In this document: one piece after another, positions 1 through 12,193 of the stretch
How positions within the stretch are numbered: position 1 is the stretch's first letter
Layout: every line of letters starts with the position of its first letter
From: Mya arenaria
Lineage: Eukaryota > Mollusca > Bivalvia > Myida > Myidae
DNA: 64,000 nucleotides
Direction of reading: 5' to 3'
Assembly: GCF_026914265.1 (NCBI RefSeq)
Contig: NC_069136.1
Span: forward strand, 1,893,501 to 1,957,500
The notes under the pieces: generated by a model
The model's database searches: none
Seen by the model: only the letters and a program-made list of their open reading frames with translations
Told to the model about the DNA's origin: nothing
Translations under genes and position numbers: made by a program

Positions 1-1025
1 AGGAGACTGACACTTATACCAGCTTATTAAATCATGAAAAAGTCAATGCAGATAAACGAAGCTTTGGTAGTACATTGGAGTTTTTAGTACTTAATAGTAT
101 TTATTGAACAATTTGATTGTTTTGTATATCATTTAGCGAAGTCCTTTAAATAAACTTGATTTAAAAATAGGAACAGTTTAGTACGACGTGGTTTAAAACA
201 AAATGACGAATACCAATGATACATTTATTCAAGATTCTTAGACGTGAGTTCGTAGAATACAAATTGGTAAGAAATGAAAGCTATTTGCATACATAATATA
301 TCATGCGTTGGGAGAAAATCCCCTGGCTATTTTGCCCCCAAACGCAAAACTAATACCACAATTTGACAGACTGAGTAAAGAAAGTCCTACCCAAAAGCTT
401 TCAAAAATGTATATACTTTTTTTACAAAACCCACTAAAGCATGTTTTGGTGTTTAAAAATAGTCATTTTGACCATACCAAGACCTTTGACATTTCCATGT
501 GCATCTAATCGTGACCATTTATGAAGCTTTTCACTTTTGTTGACATCCTCACTTCCTTGCCTTATATAAATACATACTAGTATACATATAAACACACACA
601 AAAATACAGATGAGAAAGCATTGACCCTGGCCACTATTTATGATGAGTTCAATTTTAACATGCCTTTATGATTATCCAAATGCAGACATATAGATTGTGG
701 CATCTGTAACACTTAAAAACGCAATTAAAACCAAACATGAAGAAATCGTGTTGTGTAAAAACTCCAATGGCCACAACGTCATCACGGTCTTAAATTTGTA
801 ATGAACACACTTACATTAAAGTTTCATATAGCGATACACCGTTATAGCAACGATAAATATGTACGTATGCTAGTCTTTATTAGGACTTTTGAAATAAAAG
901 TTATTCCAAACAAATGACACATGAAGAGGGTGACTTTACAATTCAAAATATACAGCAAGAAAATATCATTTTAAACAATAAAACAAACAGTAATCATTAG
1001 ACAATGACATTTAAATAAACACATG
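1..1025. other. AT-rich sequence, no gene seen
   Basis: No ORF with family resemblance, splice-consistent exon or strong repeat is visible here. The only open frames are about 66 codons long and show no coding character. Confidence 0.5.
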
Positions 1026-2085
1026 AAAAGCAAAACGATGAAAAAAACGTTCACTAATGGCAGTCAATTGCGAAACGAGCGCATGAGATGTAACACGATG
1101 AGGAAAACGTTCAGCAATGGCAGTCAATTGTCAGACGATCACATGAGATTTTCACGATGAGGAAAACGTTCATCAATGGCAGTCAATTGTCAGACGATCA
1201 CATGAGATTTTTGCGATGAGGAAACGTTCATCAATGGCAGTCAATTGTCAGACGATCACATGAGATTTTCACGATGAGGAAAACGTTCACCAATGGCAGT
1301 CAATTGTCAGACGATCACATGAGATTTTTGCGATGAGGAAACGTTCATCAATGGCAGTCAATTGTCAGACGATCACATGAGATGTTACACGATGAGGAAA
1401 ACGTTCATCAATGACAGTCAATTGTCAGACGATCACATAAGATGTAACACGTTGAGGAAAACGTTCATCAATGACAGTCAATTGTCAGACGATCACATGA
1501 GATGTAACACGATGAGGAAAACGTTCACCAATGGCAGCCAATTGTCAAACGAGCGCATAAGATGTAACACGATGAGGAAAATGTTCACCAATTGCAGTAA
1601 ATTGTCATATGATCACATGAGATCAAACACGATAAGGAAAACGTTCATCAATGACAGTCAATTGTCAGACGATCACATGAGATGTAACACGATGAGGAAA
1701 ACGTTCACAAATTGCAGTAAATTGTCATATGATCACATGAGATCAAACACGATGAGCAAAATGTTCATATATGGCAGTCAATTGTCAAACGATTGCATAA
1801 GATGAAATACGATGAGGAACACGTTCTCCAATTGAAGTCAATCTTCAAATGATCACATGAAGAGTAACACAAGGAGGAACACGTTCATCAATGGCAGTCA
1901 ATTGCCAAACGACCGCATGAATAGTAACACATTGAGGGAAACGTTCACTAGTGACAGTCAATTGTCAAACGATAACATGAAATGTAAAATGATGAGAAAA
2001 ACGATCACCAATGGTAGTCACTTGTCAAAATATCGTATGAGATGTAACACGATGAGGAAAAACGTTCATCAGTAGCAGACACGTC
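1026..2085 (+). repeat. 60-bp minisatellite, about 18 units
   Basis: Tandem copies of a roughly 60-base unit built around 'acgatgaggaaaacgttca' and 'cagtcaattgtcagacgatc'. Units between about 1140 and 1360 are one or two bases short. Those from about 1362 on are exact multiples of three, so a 20-residue repeat stays open for 147 codons and then 72 more. The array stops about 17 bases before the stop codon of the minus-strand gene at 2102. I read the open frame as a by-product of the period, because the unit shows no family resemblance and the 5' units are out of frame. Confidence 0.9.
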
Positions 2086-2101
2086 ATGATGACTTTACTC
2101 A

Positions 2102-3004
2102 TCATCTTGCATGCCGTTTTCGAAGTTTAGTTTTCTGCACGTGTCTGTTTTTGATTGGATATCCTTCATCCCATAGCTCTTCCAGATCTGTAACGCCTGT
2201 AAATCGTTTGGCAAATCGCTCCGACCTTCTTTTATGGTGTTCTTTACGTGTTTTAATGATTTCATTTCTTATAATGAGCGAACCAAATAAGGATACTTTT
2301 GCATGGGTAAGTGCTTTTCTTGCTTTTTCTTCATTTGTTTCATCAGATATGGTTTCGAAACCGATAACAATATTTCGCTTTGACCTCTGAGCGAAGTCTC
2401 GTAAAATATGTCCACACATGTGGGGTAGCTCATCACAGGGCAAAACATACGAATAGATGAGAAAAACTGCATCTTCCATAGTTGAGTATAGGCTTTTGTA
2501 TTCCATTTCCATATTTGACAAAATGCTTCTTGCGTTATCTTTCACGAACCCATTTGAGAAGTTTCTAATGTAGCTTATGTATTCGTCTTCATCATCCAAT
2601 GGGTCTTCGTTTTTATTTACGCGGAGTAATCTACACTTAACTTCTCTATCAGGATCAAAAACTCTACATTCGCCGTGGTCATAGAAGTAGTTCCAGGATC
2701 CGTTCATGACAACAGCAAACCGTCCATGGTGTACAAATTTTGACCGTCTGACTAATAGTTCAGTATTCGCGAAGGATTCGAAATCATCAATCACCGATTG
2801 ATCTTCTGATAGAAGCTCGTTTAAAGACACAAGAGCAACAGCAATACAGCGGTATTCAGATTTCCATAATCTGACTTTAGATCCAACATACCTTGCATCA
2901 TGAACCCTCTTTTTTTCTCTATCAGCAGCGTCCTTCATGGCTACTAGAAAACGTACTATTTTGGCAGGATTTGGTTTTGTGTTAAAAGCTTGCTTTACGT
3001 TCAT
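2102..3004 (-). CDS. Intronless 300-residue orphan protein
   Basis: A single uninterrupted frame runs from ATG (complement of 3002-3004) to TGA (complement of 2102-2104), 300 residues. I do not recognise the family. The composition is that of a real soluble protein: mixed charged and hydrophobic residues, no signal peptide, no membrane segment, an acidic stretch near residue 140 and a strongly basic C-terminus (residues ~250-300, many K/R/H) that could bind nucleic acid or direct nuclear import. A TATA-like 'atatatat' lies about 105 bases upstream of the ATG. The C-terminal part (TGVTDLEELWDEGY) has a decayed relative at 10238-10295, so it belongs to a dispersed family. It could be a host retrogene or a gene once carried by a mobile element. 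Coding status is likely because of the length and residue mix; function is unknown. Confidence 0.65.
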   Translation of the reverse strand: MNVKQAFNTKPNPAKIVRFLVAMKDAADREKKRVHDARYVGSKVRLWKSEYRCIAVALVSLNELLSEDQSVIDDFESFANTELLVRRSKFVHHGRFAVVMNGSWNYFYDHGECRVFDPDREVKCRLLRVNKNEDPLDDEDEYISYIRNFSNGFVKDNARSILSNMEMEYKSLYSTMEDAVFLIYSYVLPCDELPHMCGHILRDFAQRSKRNIVIGFETISDETNEEKARKALTHAKVSLFGSLIIRNEIIKTRKEHHKRRSERFAKRFTGVTDLEELWDEGYPIKNRHVQKTKLRKRHAR

Positions 3005-4852
3005 TTTGTATTGATTCGATACGTCGATGCAATCTGGAACGATGATAGAAAAAAAATCAGCTTTGCCATACTAGGCGTTTGGGATTTTTGCAGTTCGGTT
3101 ATATATTGCCATATATATTGTTTAAATACGGTAGAAACTTGGATAACCTTTATCAATACGGAAGCTAAAATCAGCAAAAGATCAACACATGTTGGGAACT
3201 TTCTGAACGACATGTTTAAGCTTATCTGCTTTGGCAATTTTTGCCTCCTTAAGGAAAGTAACGCTGAATATTGAAGATAAAAATAAACGGAGTTGCTGAC
3301 AACCAAAACTCGCACTTGTTGTGTATTTAACCTTAAAGATGTCCGTTAGTTTACGAAAGTGTTGTTCGTTTTCAATGATATTGGAGGTCCTCAAGTTTGA
3401 TTGAACAAATTACTCCTGCACCGTAAACAACCTAGTGTTTCTATCACATAAGTTGAAACCCTGTTAAGGCTCCCTTCTGTTTTGTTTCGGTTGGGTTTAA
3501 CTTCCATGATTTTGAGACAATGCAGTCATTAATTTTAATTTAATTTAGTTTAATGTAATGTTGAACATTGTTTTATATGTTTAAATGACGTTAAATTACA
3601 AATCAAGAAAACTATTTAACCATATGGTAACATCCTTATTTATGACATAAAATTGTGTGTACATAACAAGCAGTTAGATTTTATGTTCAATAAATGACTC
3701 TCCGAGACCCTTATTGTGTATCGCATATCAAAATGAAACATGTATCTGCCGCCATGTCATGTATGTACATCGATATTGTATATATACCTCATTTCTCATA
3801 CATTATGGTAAGAGAGAATAAACGCTGTTGGCTTGACTTTGTTTTTTTTAGTTTTTGTTAATTGCAATAAATACTTGGAAAAACATTTGAAATGTGATAT
3901 CTATTTTTCATAACTGTAAAGTTAAGCTTAAAGCATACTGGGGTTTGTACTACATAGTTAAACCAACACCGTTCAAGCGCATTGTGACATTAAATGTTAA
4001 CCTTTCTTGCTGGATACCATTCAATAACAATCATAAATTTCTGTAAAACGTACTCCCAAAATTATATCTTTTCCTTATGCTGACATGCATTTATTTGCAT
4101 ATATCTATTACCTTTATGACAAATTTCTTATACTTACAATATAATAGTTCAACCTCTCTATACCTCACAATGAAACGTTTTACTGCATCAGTTCACATTG
4201 CAGTAACAATCATTGCCCTTATTTTTGAAAAACGTTTTATACGTTTCAAATTGTGTAACACTTCCACAGAAAAAAAGTAGTGTACTTTCAATTTCGTTTT
4301 TTAAAAAAAATAAAAAAATGCACTTATCAGTATTACACGTCATAATCAGCTATGATAAGATATATACTGCGATAACAAGCATTTATTATACTCTAGCGGA
4401 TAAAAGTAAAAATGTGTCGTCCAAAAAGTAGGGCCTATGTTAAAAACTTCGGTTTAAACAGTTTTTAAAATAAAGGTTTCTTCTGAAATTTGTCCCATGT
4501 TTAGTCCGAATACTTTTCCATACACAAATTGGATTTATACGTTAAAACAATAACTACAAGACAAAATCTTTCATTCTATTTTCCGATCAATTCATTGTTC
4601 GGCAGTTTCATTTTTTCCGCAAGTATATTAACAAGTTATTTTGCTGTGTTTTTTTAAACATACAAAACATTGACGTCCCAATTTACTGCGGATTCAAAAT
4701 CGAGCCTCATTAGGTAAACTGTTAAGATAACTACAAACTCATTGTCGTTTATGATTAAGAACCAAAACATAAAAAAGTTTTTTTTTAAAGGGCGTTATAC
4801 TTTTTACGACTAAACAAAAAATAGTAACTGAAAAAAAGCTTGGACTTGTTAA
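3005..4852. other. Gene-free AT-rich spacer
   Basis: Only short shadow frames and homopolymer A/T runs are seen. The 'atatatat' tract at about 3111 may be a TATA box for the minus-strand gene ending at 3004. No other structure could be supported. Confidence 0.45.
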
Positions 4853-5240
4853 TATTTCCCAATCCCTGGCACCCCAGCGTATCATAACCTATATGATACC
4901 CTGGGCAAATCAGCTGTAAAAAAATATCGTACTAATGAATAACTAATGAGGTGAAATCCAGCCGCTTGATTGGTCGCATGCGGTGCGGAAATGGCCGAGA
5001 AGTTGTGATCTCGGTTCGAAATAATCCAATGAGATCTCGGCTAACAAATCGTTTTAGGCAGGATATTGTTAAATATGCCGGTGGCTCTTCATAAAGTAGA
5101 TTCTTTCATTTTTGCTATAGGATATTTCTTTGGTCGGAAAATGCTTATGAATATTCAAGATTTACGAAGTTTCCTTAGCCAATTTGCCCAGGGTATCATA
5201 AAGGTTCTGATAGGCTTGGGTGCCGAGGATGATATTTCCC
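4853..5240. mobile_element. Small inverted-repeat element (MITE-like)
   Basis: Two imperfect arms of about 45 bases face each other. The left arm at 4866-4910 contains 'tatgataccctgggcaaat'; the right arm at 5182-5225 contains 'atttgcccagggtatcata'. The total span is about 0.39 kb. A 93-codon open frame runs through the right arm and is treated as fortuitous. No clear target duplication was found. Confidence 0.55.
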
Positions 5241-7009
5241 TAGCATGGATATTAGAGATTATGTATATGCCAGGCTCAATTATGACTCTCATATCACTAG
5301 TAATCAACAAACGACCAGAATATGTTTGTAAATGGACATTTATTTAATGTCGTAACAACTACATACATCAAGTTGTATACACATGGTACAGGTTGATGAC
5401 TTATCTGGCAACAAAAACGACACAAGATACCATTGACTAGAAAATATTAGTACATGATAAAGAAGTGTAAACAGCAAAACAACATTATCTACAACATCAA
5501 GATTGGAGTGCTTGAAAGTGGCAACAAATACTAACGGCACAAAAAGTTTTTGCACAGACTCATGTATTTTGGAATAATCTAAAGAAATGATTACAGTGAC
5601 ATTTTTTCTGACTATTTTGTATTGAGAGAAAGCTAAGCCATTGAAGTTTCTAGTCAGTTGGCTCAACCAGTATGATCACAGCATAATGCAACAGGGACGA
5701 TTCAACATTTATCAAAGAAGAACTTTAAATATATAACACGGTACACGTAAACATTTCCTGAAGTATGTATAGTTGTGATTGGAGAGCCGTTCGGTAATTT
5801 GTATACTGGGTCAGGTAGTGGTTCTGAGCAACTGAGGTATATTAACGAAAGTCGGAAGGGTAAATCACTGTAAAAATACGGGTAAGGTATATCACTTTGA
5901 AAAAAAAAATAGAAAGTAAATATCGGAGAGTGTATCACCACGATAAAGTGGGAAATATAAGTTAACAGTTAGTATCAGAGGCAAGAAACGGTTGATACTA
6001 GGACGTGTGTGTGGGGGGTGCGTGTGTGTGTGTGTGTGTGCGGTTGTGCTTTAAACTGGCAAAGGATTCAAACTACAATAAATTGAATTAACACATAGAT
6101 AGAGGGCGCTATATAAATAGAATATATGTACTAAGAACAATATCATATTGAGTTGACAATAAATACAATGACAAAATTTCTTACTTCCCAGTATTAAAAC
6201 CATCTAATCAATTTAAGTTTTTTTCAGTCGGCTCAACCAATCTGAAGACTACATTTATAACGCAACGGGGAAGTATAAACATTTATTCAAATAGAACTTA
6301 TATGTCTAACACGCTGCATGTGAACTGCAAGATAAACAATCAAAATCATGTATAAGGAATGTACTAGCAAAAAATGTACAACAAAAGATCCCATTCAATC
6401 CGAAAACTAGCAGTACCAAACCAAGACAATGGTGGTTAACACGTACATAATACTTATATAAATGTGAGAATGTTCAAAATCTACTTGCTCACCGGTCAGA
6501 ACCGATCACACTGAAATAAGAGTGCCTTGCGATTAATTGTCCAAAATCAGCTTGGTTGGCCAGTCAGATCTGCACACCATTACAAGAAGGGTCGTTTGAA
6601 AGGCTTCACCCTGGACCATATCAGTTAGATAAACAAATCTGAACTGAAAATGACTAAATTCACTTTACGCAAGCCTTGTTTAGAAAATTAAAGACAATGA
6701 TAATAGAGTGGGATAAATGTGTTTCTTGAACGCAGAAGATTTATCATCTACCTAAAGTTTGAATAGTAGTTGTAGATGCGGCCTATATATGGTATGAATG
6801 TGGTGTTTATTTAGTGGGGTCAATGCCACACAGGTTAGCACATCATTTGAATCATTTCCGAAAGCATGTAGTTGTGATTTGAGAGCCGTTTGGTAAATTG
6901 TTAACTAGACCTGAGCAGTTCAGGTATAGCAGCCCTATATCTGCCATTGGACTTTGCGCCCTTGGTTTTGCATGAAAGATAAATGCTGTCTGTATGAATT
7001 TTGTTTGCA
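5241..7009. repeat. Diverged dispersed duplications and a GT tract
   Basis: No gene is seen. Segment 5644-5800 resembles segment 6218-6330 ('ggctcaacca', then 'taacacg' with similar spacing). The end of the first ('agttgtgattggagagccgt') recurs at about 6868-6888. These look like diverged copies of one unit. A GT/G-rich simple tract lies at about 6008-6043. Confidence 0.5.
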
Positions 7010-8500
7010 CGAGAAAGTGCATATCGCCACGACAACGTGAGATAGTTAAGTCACCGTGCAAAACGGGGGAAAGTGCATATCGCCACGATAACCTGAGATA
7101 GTTAAGTCACCGTGCAAAACACGGGAAAGTGTATTTCGCCACGATGACGTGAGATAGTTAAGACACCGTGCAAAAGACGGGAAAGTGTATTTCGCCACTA
7201 TGACGTGAGATAGTTAAGACACCGTGCAAAAGACGGGAAAGTGTATTTCGCCACTATGACGTGAGATAGTTAAGACACCGTGCAAAACACGGGAAAGTGT
7301 ATTTCGCCACTATGACGTGAGATAGTTAAGACACCGTGCAAAACACGGGAAAGTGTATTTCGCCACTATGACGTGAGATAGTTAAGACACCGTGCAAAAC
7401 ACGGGAAAGTGTATTTCGCCACTATGACGTGAGATAGTTAAGACACCGTGCAAAACACGGGAAAGTGCATATCGCCACGATAACGTAAGATAGTTAAGAC
7501 ACCGTACAAAACACGGGTAAGTGCATATCGCTACGAAAACGTGAGATAGGTAAGTCACCGTGCAAAAACGGGAAAGTGCATATCACCACGATAACGCGAG
7601 ATAGGTAAGTCACCGTGCAAAAACGGGAAAGTGTATATCACCACGGTAACGCGAGATAGGTAAGTCACCGTACAAAAACGGGAAAGTGTATATCACCACG
7701 ATAACGCGAGATAGGTAAGTCACCGTGCAAAACACCGGAAAGTGCATATCACCACGATAACGCGAGATAGGTAAGTCACCGTGCAAAACACCGGAAAGTG
7801 CATATCACCACGATAACGCGAGATAGGTAAGTCACCGTGCAAAACACGGGAAAGTGTATATCACCACGATAACGCGAGATAGGTAAGACACCGTGCAAAA
7901 CACGGGAAAGTGTATATCACCACGATAACGCGAGATAGGTAAGTCACCGTGCAAAACACCGGAAAGTGCATATCACCACGATAACGCGAGATAGTTAAGT
8001 CACCTTGCAAAACACCGGAAAGTGCATATCACCACGATAACGCGAGATAGGTAAGTCACCGTGCAAAACACGGGTAAGTGCATATCGCCACGATAACGCG
8101 AGATAGGTAAGTCGTCGTACAAAAACGGGAAAGTGTATATCACCACGATAACGCGAGATAGGTAAGTCACCGTGCAAAAACGGGAAAGTGTATATCACCA
8201 CGATAACGCGAGATAGGTAAGTCACCGTGCAAAACACGGGAAAGTGCATATCGCCACGATAACGCGAGATAGTTAAGTCACCGTGCAAAACACGGGAAAG
8301 TGCATATCACCACGATAACGCGAGATAGGTAAGTCACCGTGCAAAACAAGGGAAAGTGCATATCGCCACGATAACGCGAGATAGGTAAGTCACCGTGCAA
8401 AAACGGGAAAGTGTTTATCGCCACGATAACGCGAGATAAGGTAAGTCACCGTGCAAAACACGGGAAAGTGCATATCGCCACGATAACGTGAGATAGTTAC
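7010..8500. repeat. 56-bp minisatellite, about 26 units
   Basis: Head-to-tail units of 55-56 bases with core 'gtcaccgtgcaaaacacggg' followed by 'aaagtgcatatcgccacgat'. At least two subfamilies occupy separate blocks. The left block has 'tatttcgccactatgacgtg' and the right block 'atatcaccacgataacgcg', which suggests local amplification in two rounds. Open minus-strand frames within it are repeat artefacts. Confidence 0.9.
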
Positions 8501-9120
8501 AGCATTTAGCCTTAAAATATGTGAAAACTTCCAAAATTAATTTGCTGACAGCACTTCGCCTTAAATTATGATAAAACTTCCAAAACCAAGGCTTAGAGGT
8601 TCGATATATCAACAGCTTGTCTCAAAGTTACTTTCATGATCACAATTCGTCTTAAAGTTGATGAATTATTGTGATATTAATTGAAGAGGTTGGAATGTTA
8701 TTGTTGCAAATAATCTTAATTTTAAGATAAAAGCTGAAAAATAATGGAGCAAATGGAAGCATTTGAGATTCTTAAACTTCCACGTGTCAGTAAAAACTTC
8801 CAATAATTGCTGGTAAGGAAGTTCATACATCAATTTCAAGTTCGTATTGGAAGCCCTGTATACATAAAAATATATCATCATGATAATGTGAGAATCATTT
8901 ATCACATCGATAACGCGATACTAAAACCGCCGTGAATACATGGGGAAAGATAATACACCGTTGTTTTAACCCAGGAATGTGCATTGTTAGAAATGTACAT
9001 AAAATAATAATTGTCTACACTTTTTACCCGTAACATGATACCAGTTTATTTCGACTTTATCACAGGCAACCCAGGCAATCTAGATAATAAATTTCTATAC
9101 AACTGCTTTAGTCAGTGCAT
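8501..9120. other. No gene seen
   Basis: The segment holds two short diverged copies of a motif around 'cttaaaatatgtgaaaacttccaaaa' (about 8510 and 8560; the motif is described loosely), apparently decaying duplicates. Nothing else could be supported. Confidence 0.4.
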
Positions 9121-9125
9121 TTTAA

Positions 9126-9543
9126 AGCTGCACTCTAACAGATTAAACTGTTTTATTTGTTTTGTCTTGAAATGAGCCAATGTTTGCGTAAATGTCTGGG
9201 AGCCAGTGATATAAGACTGCTGACAAAAGATCTTTTGCAGTTACCATATATACCTTTGAAAATTGATGTTTTATGGCTAAAAGCGTTACTCAAGCTTTAA
9301 GAAAATTGAAACTCAGTTAACCAAACAATTTATATCTGTTCTATTGCAAGTCATCTTATATGACTGAATTAAAATTACTGATGCCTAAAATGAGATGATT
9401 CTGAGGCCAAAAATGAGATGATTCTGATGCCTAAAATGAGATGATTCTGAGGCCTAAAATGAGATGATTCTGAGGCCTAAAATGAGATGATTCTGAGGCC
9501 AAAAAATAAAAGGTCAAAACGGTCAATTTGAGATAGTGCAGCT
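9126..9543. mobile_element. TTAA-flanked MITE with an internal array
   Basis: Perfect terminal inverted repeats (left 'agctgcact' from 9126, right 'agtgcagct' ending 9543) are bounded on both sides by TTAA (9122-9125 and 9544-9547). That is the target-site signature of piggyBac-type and some Kolobok-type transposons. No transposase frame is present. A 23-bp array (about 9383-9500, core 'cctaaaatgagatgattctg') sits inside near the right end. The copy at 45491-45834 has the same termini and the same TTAA flanks. Confidence 0.8.
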
Positions 9544-9548
9544 TTAAA

Positions 9549-10204
9549 ACATTATTACGTAGCAAATGCGAACAAGCAAGGAAGTACATAAACATCAACA
9601 TATATATATGCAGCAAAATATTGACATATACCGAGAGGTAGCTGCTTCGGACATGGTAAACATAAGTATTGAAGTTAAAATGAGTCTTCCGTTCTACTTG
9701 CCATCCATTGTGTAACAACCGTACACTAGTTCACACCGTATCCGTCGATTGCGACTTCTGTTCATTCAGTGAGTGCTTTGAGTTAAACGTTGATGATGTA
9801 ATAACATAACTAACAATCCGTTAACATGCTTTTCAGACTCACAGTTAAACAAACTAATCAGGTGCTGAACTGTTTTTAACTATTTATATCTTTATCAGAT
9901 AAACGCAACTCGCCATATATGTCAATTATCGAAGATGATTATGTAATGCATGATAACGATAAAAATATGATTCATATTTTTTAATCAAATCGAAACTGAA
10001 CATACCAGTTCTTCTTGGTAAATATGTTTGTGTTAAAACCCCATGGACATGTTATGCATGTTATAGATATGATACACTTGCTCATAGCTTCTATGATTAA
10101 ATTGAGATGCCGAAAATCTCACATAGGCAAACACATTAAATACAGCTTTTGCAAGCATCAGTTTTTACATGCATAACAATGGGAATTTAAATTCGAAACT
10201 GTTT
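9549..10204. other. No gene seen
   Basis: AT-rich sequence with no ORF of coding character and no repeat that could be supported by eye. Confidence 0.4.
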
Positions 10205-10237
10205 CGTTTCAAAACGTTATAATCTGCATAAATTTGT

Positions 10238-10295
10238 TCTTGTATATCCTTCGTCCAATAGACCTTCCAGATCCATCACACCTTTAAAATGTACC
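10238..10295 (-). pseudogene. Decayed fragment of the 300-residue orphan family
   Basis: On the minus strand this stretch translates as GVMDLEGLLDEGY, close to GVTDLEELWDEGY in the intact gene at 2102-3004. The DNA match continues for about 47 bases with scattered substitutions ('tatccttcgtccaatagacc' against 'tatccttcatcccatagctc'). The rest of the gene is not recognisable on either side, and a minisatellite begins about 50 bases later. It is either a pseudogene remnant or one exon-sized relic. Confidence 0.5.
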
Positions 10296-10345
10296 CCAAT
10301 ACTTTCAGTTGTGTCTACTCGGCGTGCCTTTCTATTTCGCGTGAA

Positions 10346-11051
10346 GTTAGTGGCCTAGCGGTTTAGCGGCGTGAAGTTAGCGATATAGCGGCCTAGCGGC
10401 GTGGAGTTAGCGACCTAGCGGCCTAGCGGCGTGAGGTTAACGACATAGCGGCCTAGCGGCGTGAAGTTAGCGACCAAGCGGCCTAGCGGCGTAAAGTTTG
10501 CAACCTAGCGACCTAGCGGCGTGAAGTTAGCGACCTAGCGGCCTAGCGGCGTGAAGTTAGCGACATAACGGCCTTGCGACGTGAAGTTTGCGACCTAGCG
10601 ACCTAGCGGCGTAAAGTTTGCGACCTAGCGACCTAGCGGCGTGAAGTTAGCGACCTAGCGGCGTGAAGTTAGCGACATAACGGCCTAGCGGCGTGAAGTT
10701 AGCGACCAAGCGGCCTAGCGGCGTAAAGTTTGCGACCTAGCGACCTAGCGGCGTGAAGTTAGCGACCAAGCGGCCTAGCGGCGTAAAGTTTGCGACCTAG
10801 CGACCTAGCGGCGTGAAGTTAGCGACCTAGCGGCGTGAAGTTAGCGACATAACGGCCTAGCGGCGTAAAGTTAGCGACCAAGCGGCCTAGCGGCGTAAAG
10901 TTTGCGACCTAGCGGCGTGAAGTTAGCGACCAAGCGGCCTAGCGGCGTAAAGTTTGCGACCTAGAGGCGTGAAGTTAGCGACCAAGCGGCCTAGCGGCGT
11001 AAAGTTTGCGACCTAGCGACTTAGCGGCGTAAAGTTTACGACCTAGCTACC
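10346..11051. repeat. 30-bp minisatellite with an inverted outlier
   Basis: About 23 units of 'gcgacctagcggcctagcgg' plus 'cgtgaagtta', with 20-base and 30-base variants. The sequence is much richer in G+C than its surroundings. Beyond about 200 bases of unrelated AT-rich DNA, 11258-11318 carries the same motif in the opposite orientation ('ccgctaggccgctaacttca'). The array is therefore bracketed by an inverted copy. Confidence 0.85.
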
Positions 11052-11318
11052 TGTTGAAAATCGCTTCTGATTGATTATTTGTGCATTAAAAAAGTAAATC
11101 AATCATTGATTTAGAAGAAAACGCATACACAATTGCTATGAAATAGAAATCAATTTAAGGCCGTTATGTTAATGTATGAATAAGAAAACATTGATTTAAC
11201 ATTGTTTCCAAGAAAATGCATGAACAATTCCTTTGAAATAGAGAAAAAAGCTATAGCCGCTAGGGCGCCAAATTCACGCCGCTAGACCGCCAGGCCGCTA
11301 GGCCGCTAACTTCACGTA

Positions 11319-11790
11319 CATGTTAAAACTCTGAATCGATCCAGTTAGCGAAGAAGCTGCACTTAAAAGATCTGTTTCCCCAGGTAACTTTTCTTTCCAT
11401 TGAATATCATAGTGTTTTATTTTTTGTTTTGGGTGTTTCAGAAACAAGATCGTAAAATATCTATGTAAAACTGTGAGAACTTTTAAATAACGTCTGGCAA
11501 ACTTTTGACCAAATCTAGATTCAAATAAAATATTATGGATTTTGACACAAATGTCTAACAAGAGAGATTACCAATCTAGCATGTGCGTGTACATTTCGTT
11601 ACATAAGTAAAGTTATTGCCCTTGTTGATTTGTACTGCTCGTTTAATGTATTTGTAAATAACCGACTTAATACTGTTCAGAATATAACCACTCATATAGG
11701 TTTTGAAAGCAAAATGTTATGAAAACATTTTTTGCTAATATATTGCGGTCATAGTGCGATGCTTTGGCTCTTATGTAATCAAGCTCTGTT
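11319..11790. other. No gene seen
   Basis: An 87-codon minus-strand frame (11298-11561) exists but partly overlaps the inverted minisatellite copy and has no recognisable domain. I do not call it a gene. Confidence 0.4.
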
Positions 11791-11870
11791 TTGTTTAGCG
11801 CAGTGGTTCGTGCACTTGCTTTTCACCAAGGCGACCCGGGTTCGATTCTCGGACTATGGTAATGAAGGTG
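11791..11870 (+). mobile_element. tRNA-derived SINE head
   Basis: A clear RNA polymerase III split promoter is present: A box TAGCGCAGTGG at 11796-11806 and B box GGTTCGATTCT at 11839-11849. The T arm pairs (ccggg/ctcgg around ttcgatt). The seven bases before the A box do not pair with those after the T arm, so no acceptor stem forms and this is not a working tRNA gene. The downstream body and tail of the SINE could not be delimited. Confidence 0.6.
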
Positions 11871-12150
11871 TATTACCTTAAATTGCAAAACTGCAAATCT
11901 TCATACCATTTGTAACATTCCTTATAGTTTAAACTTGATTTGAATAGATTTGTTGTTGTTTTTTACTTGCTCACTAACATATCTTTATTTTTGTAAAACG
12001 AATGATAATATAATGTTTTTTAAAACATAAAAAGGGGTTTTTCTGAGTCTGAGTCTTAACCCGGGTTTGAAACTGTTTTTGGCATGGCACCTGGACGCAT
12101 GTGAGATTGGCTATTGACCAAGCCGGACAAATGGGTTATCTTCGGGTACT

Positions 12151-12158
12151 CCGCCCCC

Positions 12159-12189
<31 letters not shown>

Positions 12190-12193
12190 ACAA
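12151..12193. repeat. Poly-C plus CA microsatellite
   Basis: A run of about 25 C residues is followed by a (CA)n tract. This compound simple repeat is prone to assembly length error. Confidence 0.9.

Noticed and set aside
5066-5347. 93-codon plus-strand frame
   Set aside because: It runs through one arm of an inverted-repeat element and has no recognisable domain.
7010-8500. CRISPR-like array
   Set aside because: Units are contiguous without unique spacers, in an animal genome; it is an ordinary minisatellite.
11791-11870. Functional tRNA gene
   Set aside because: A and B boxes are present but no acceptor stem forms; it is better read as a SINE head.
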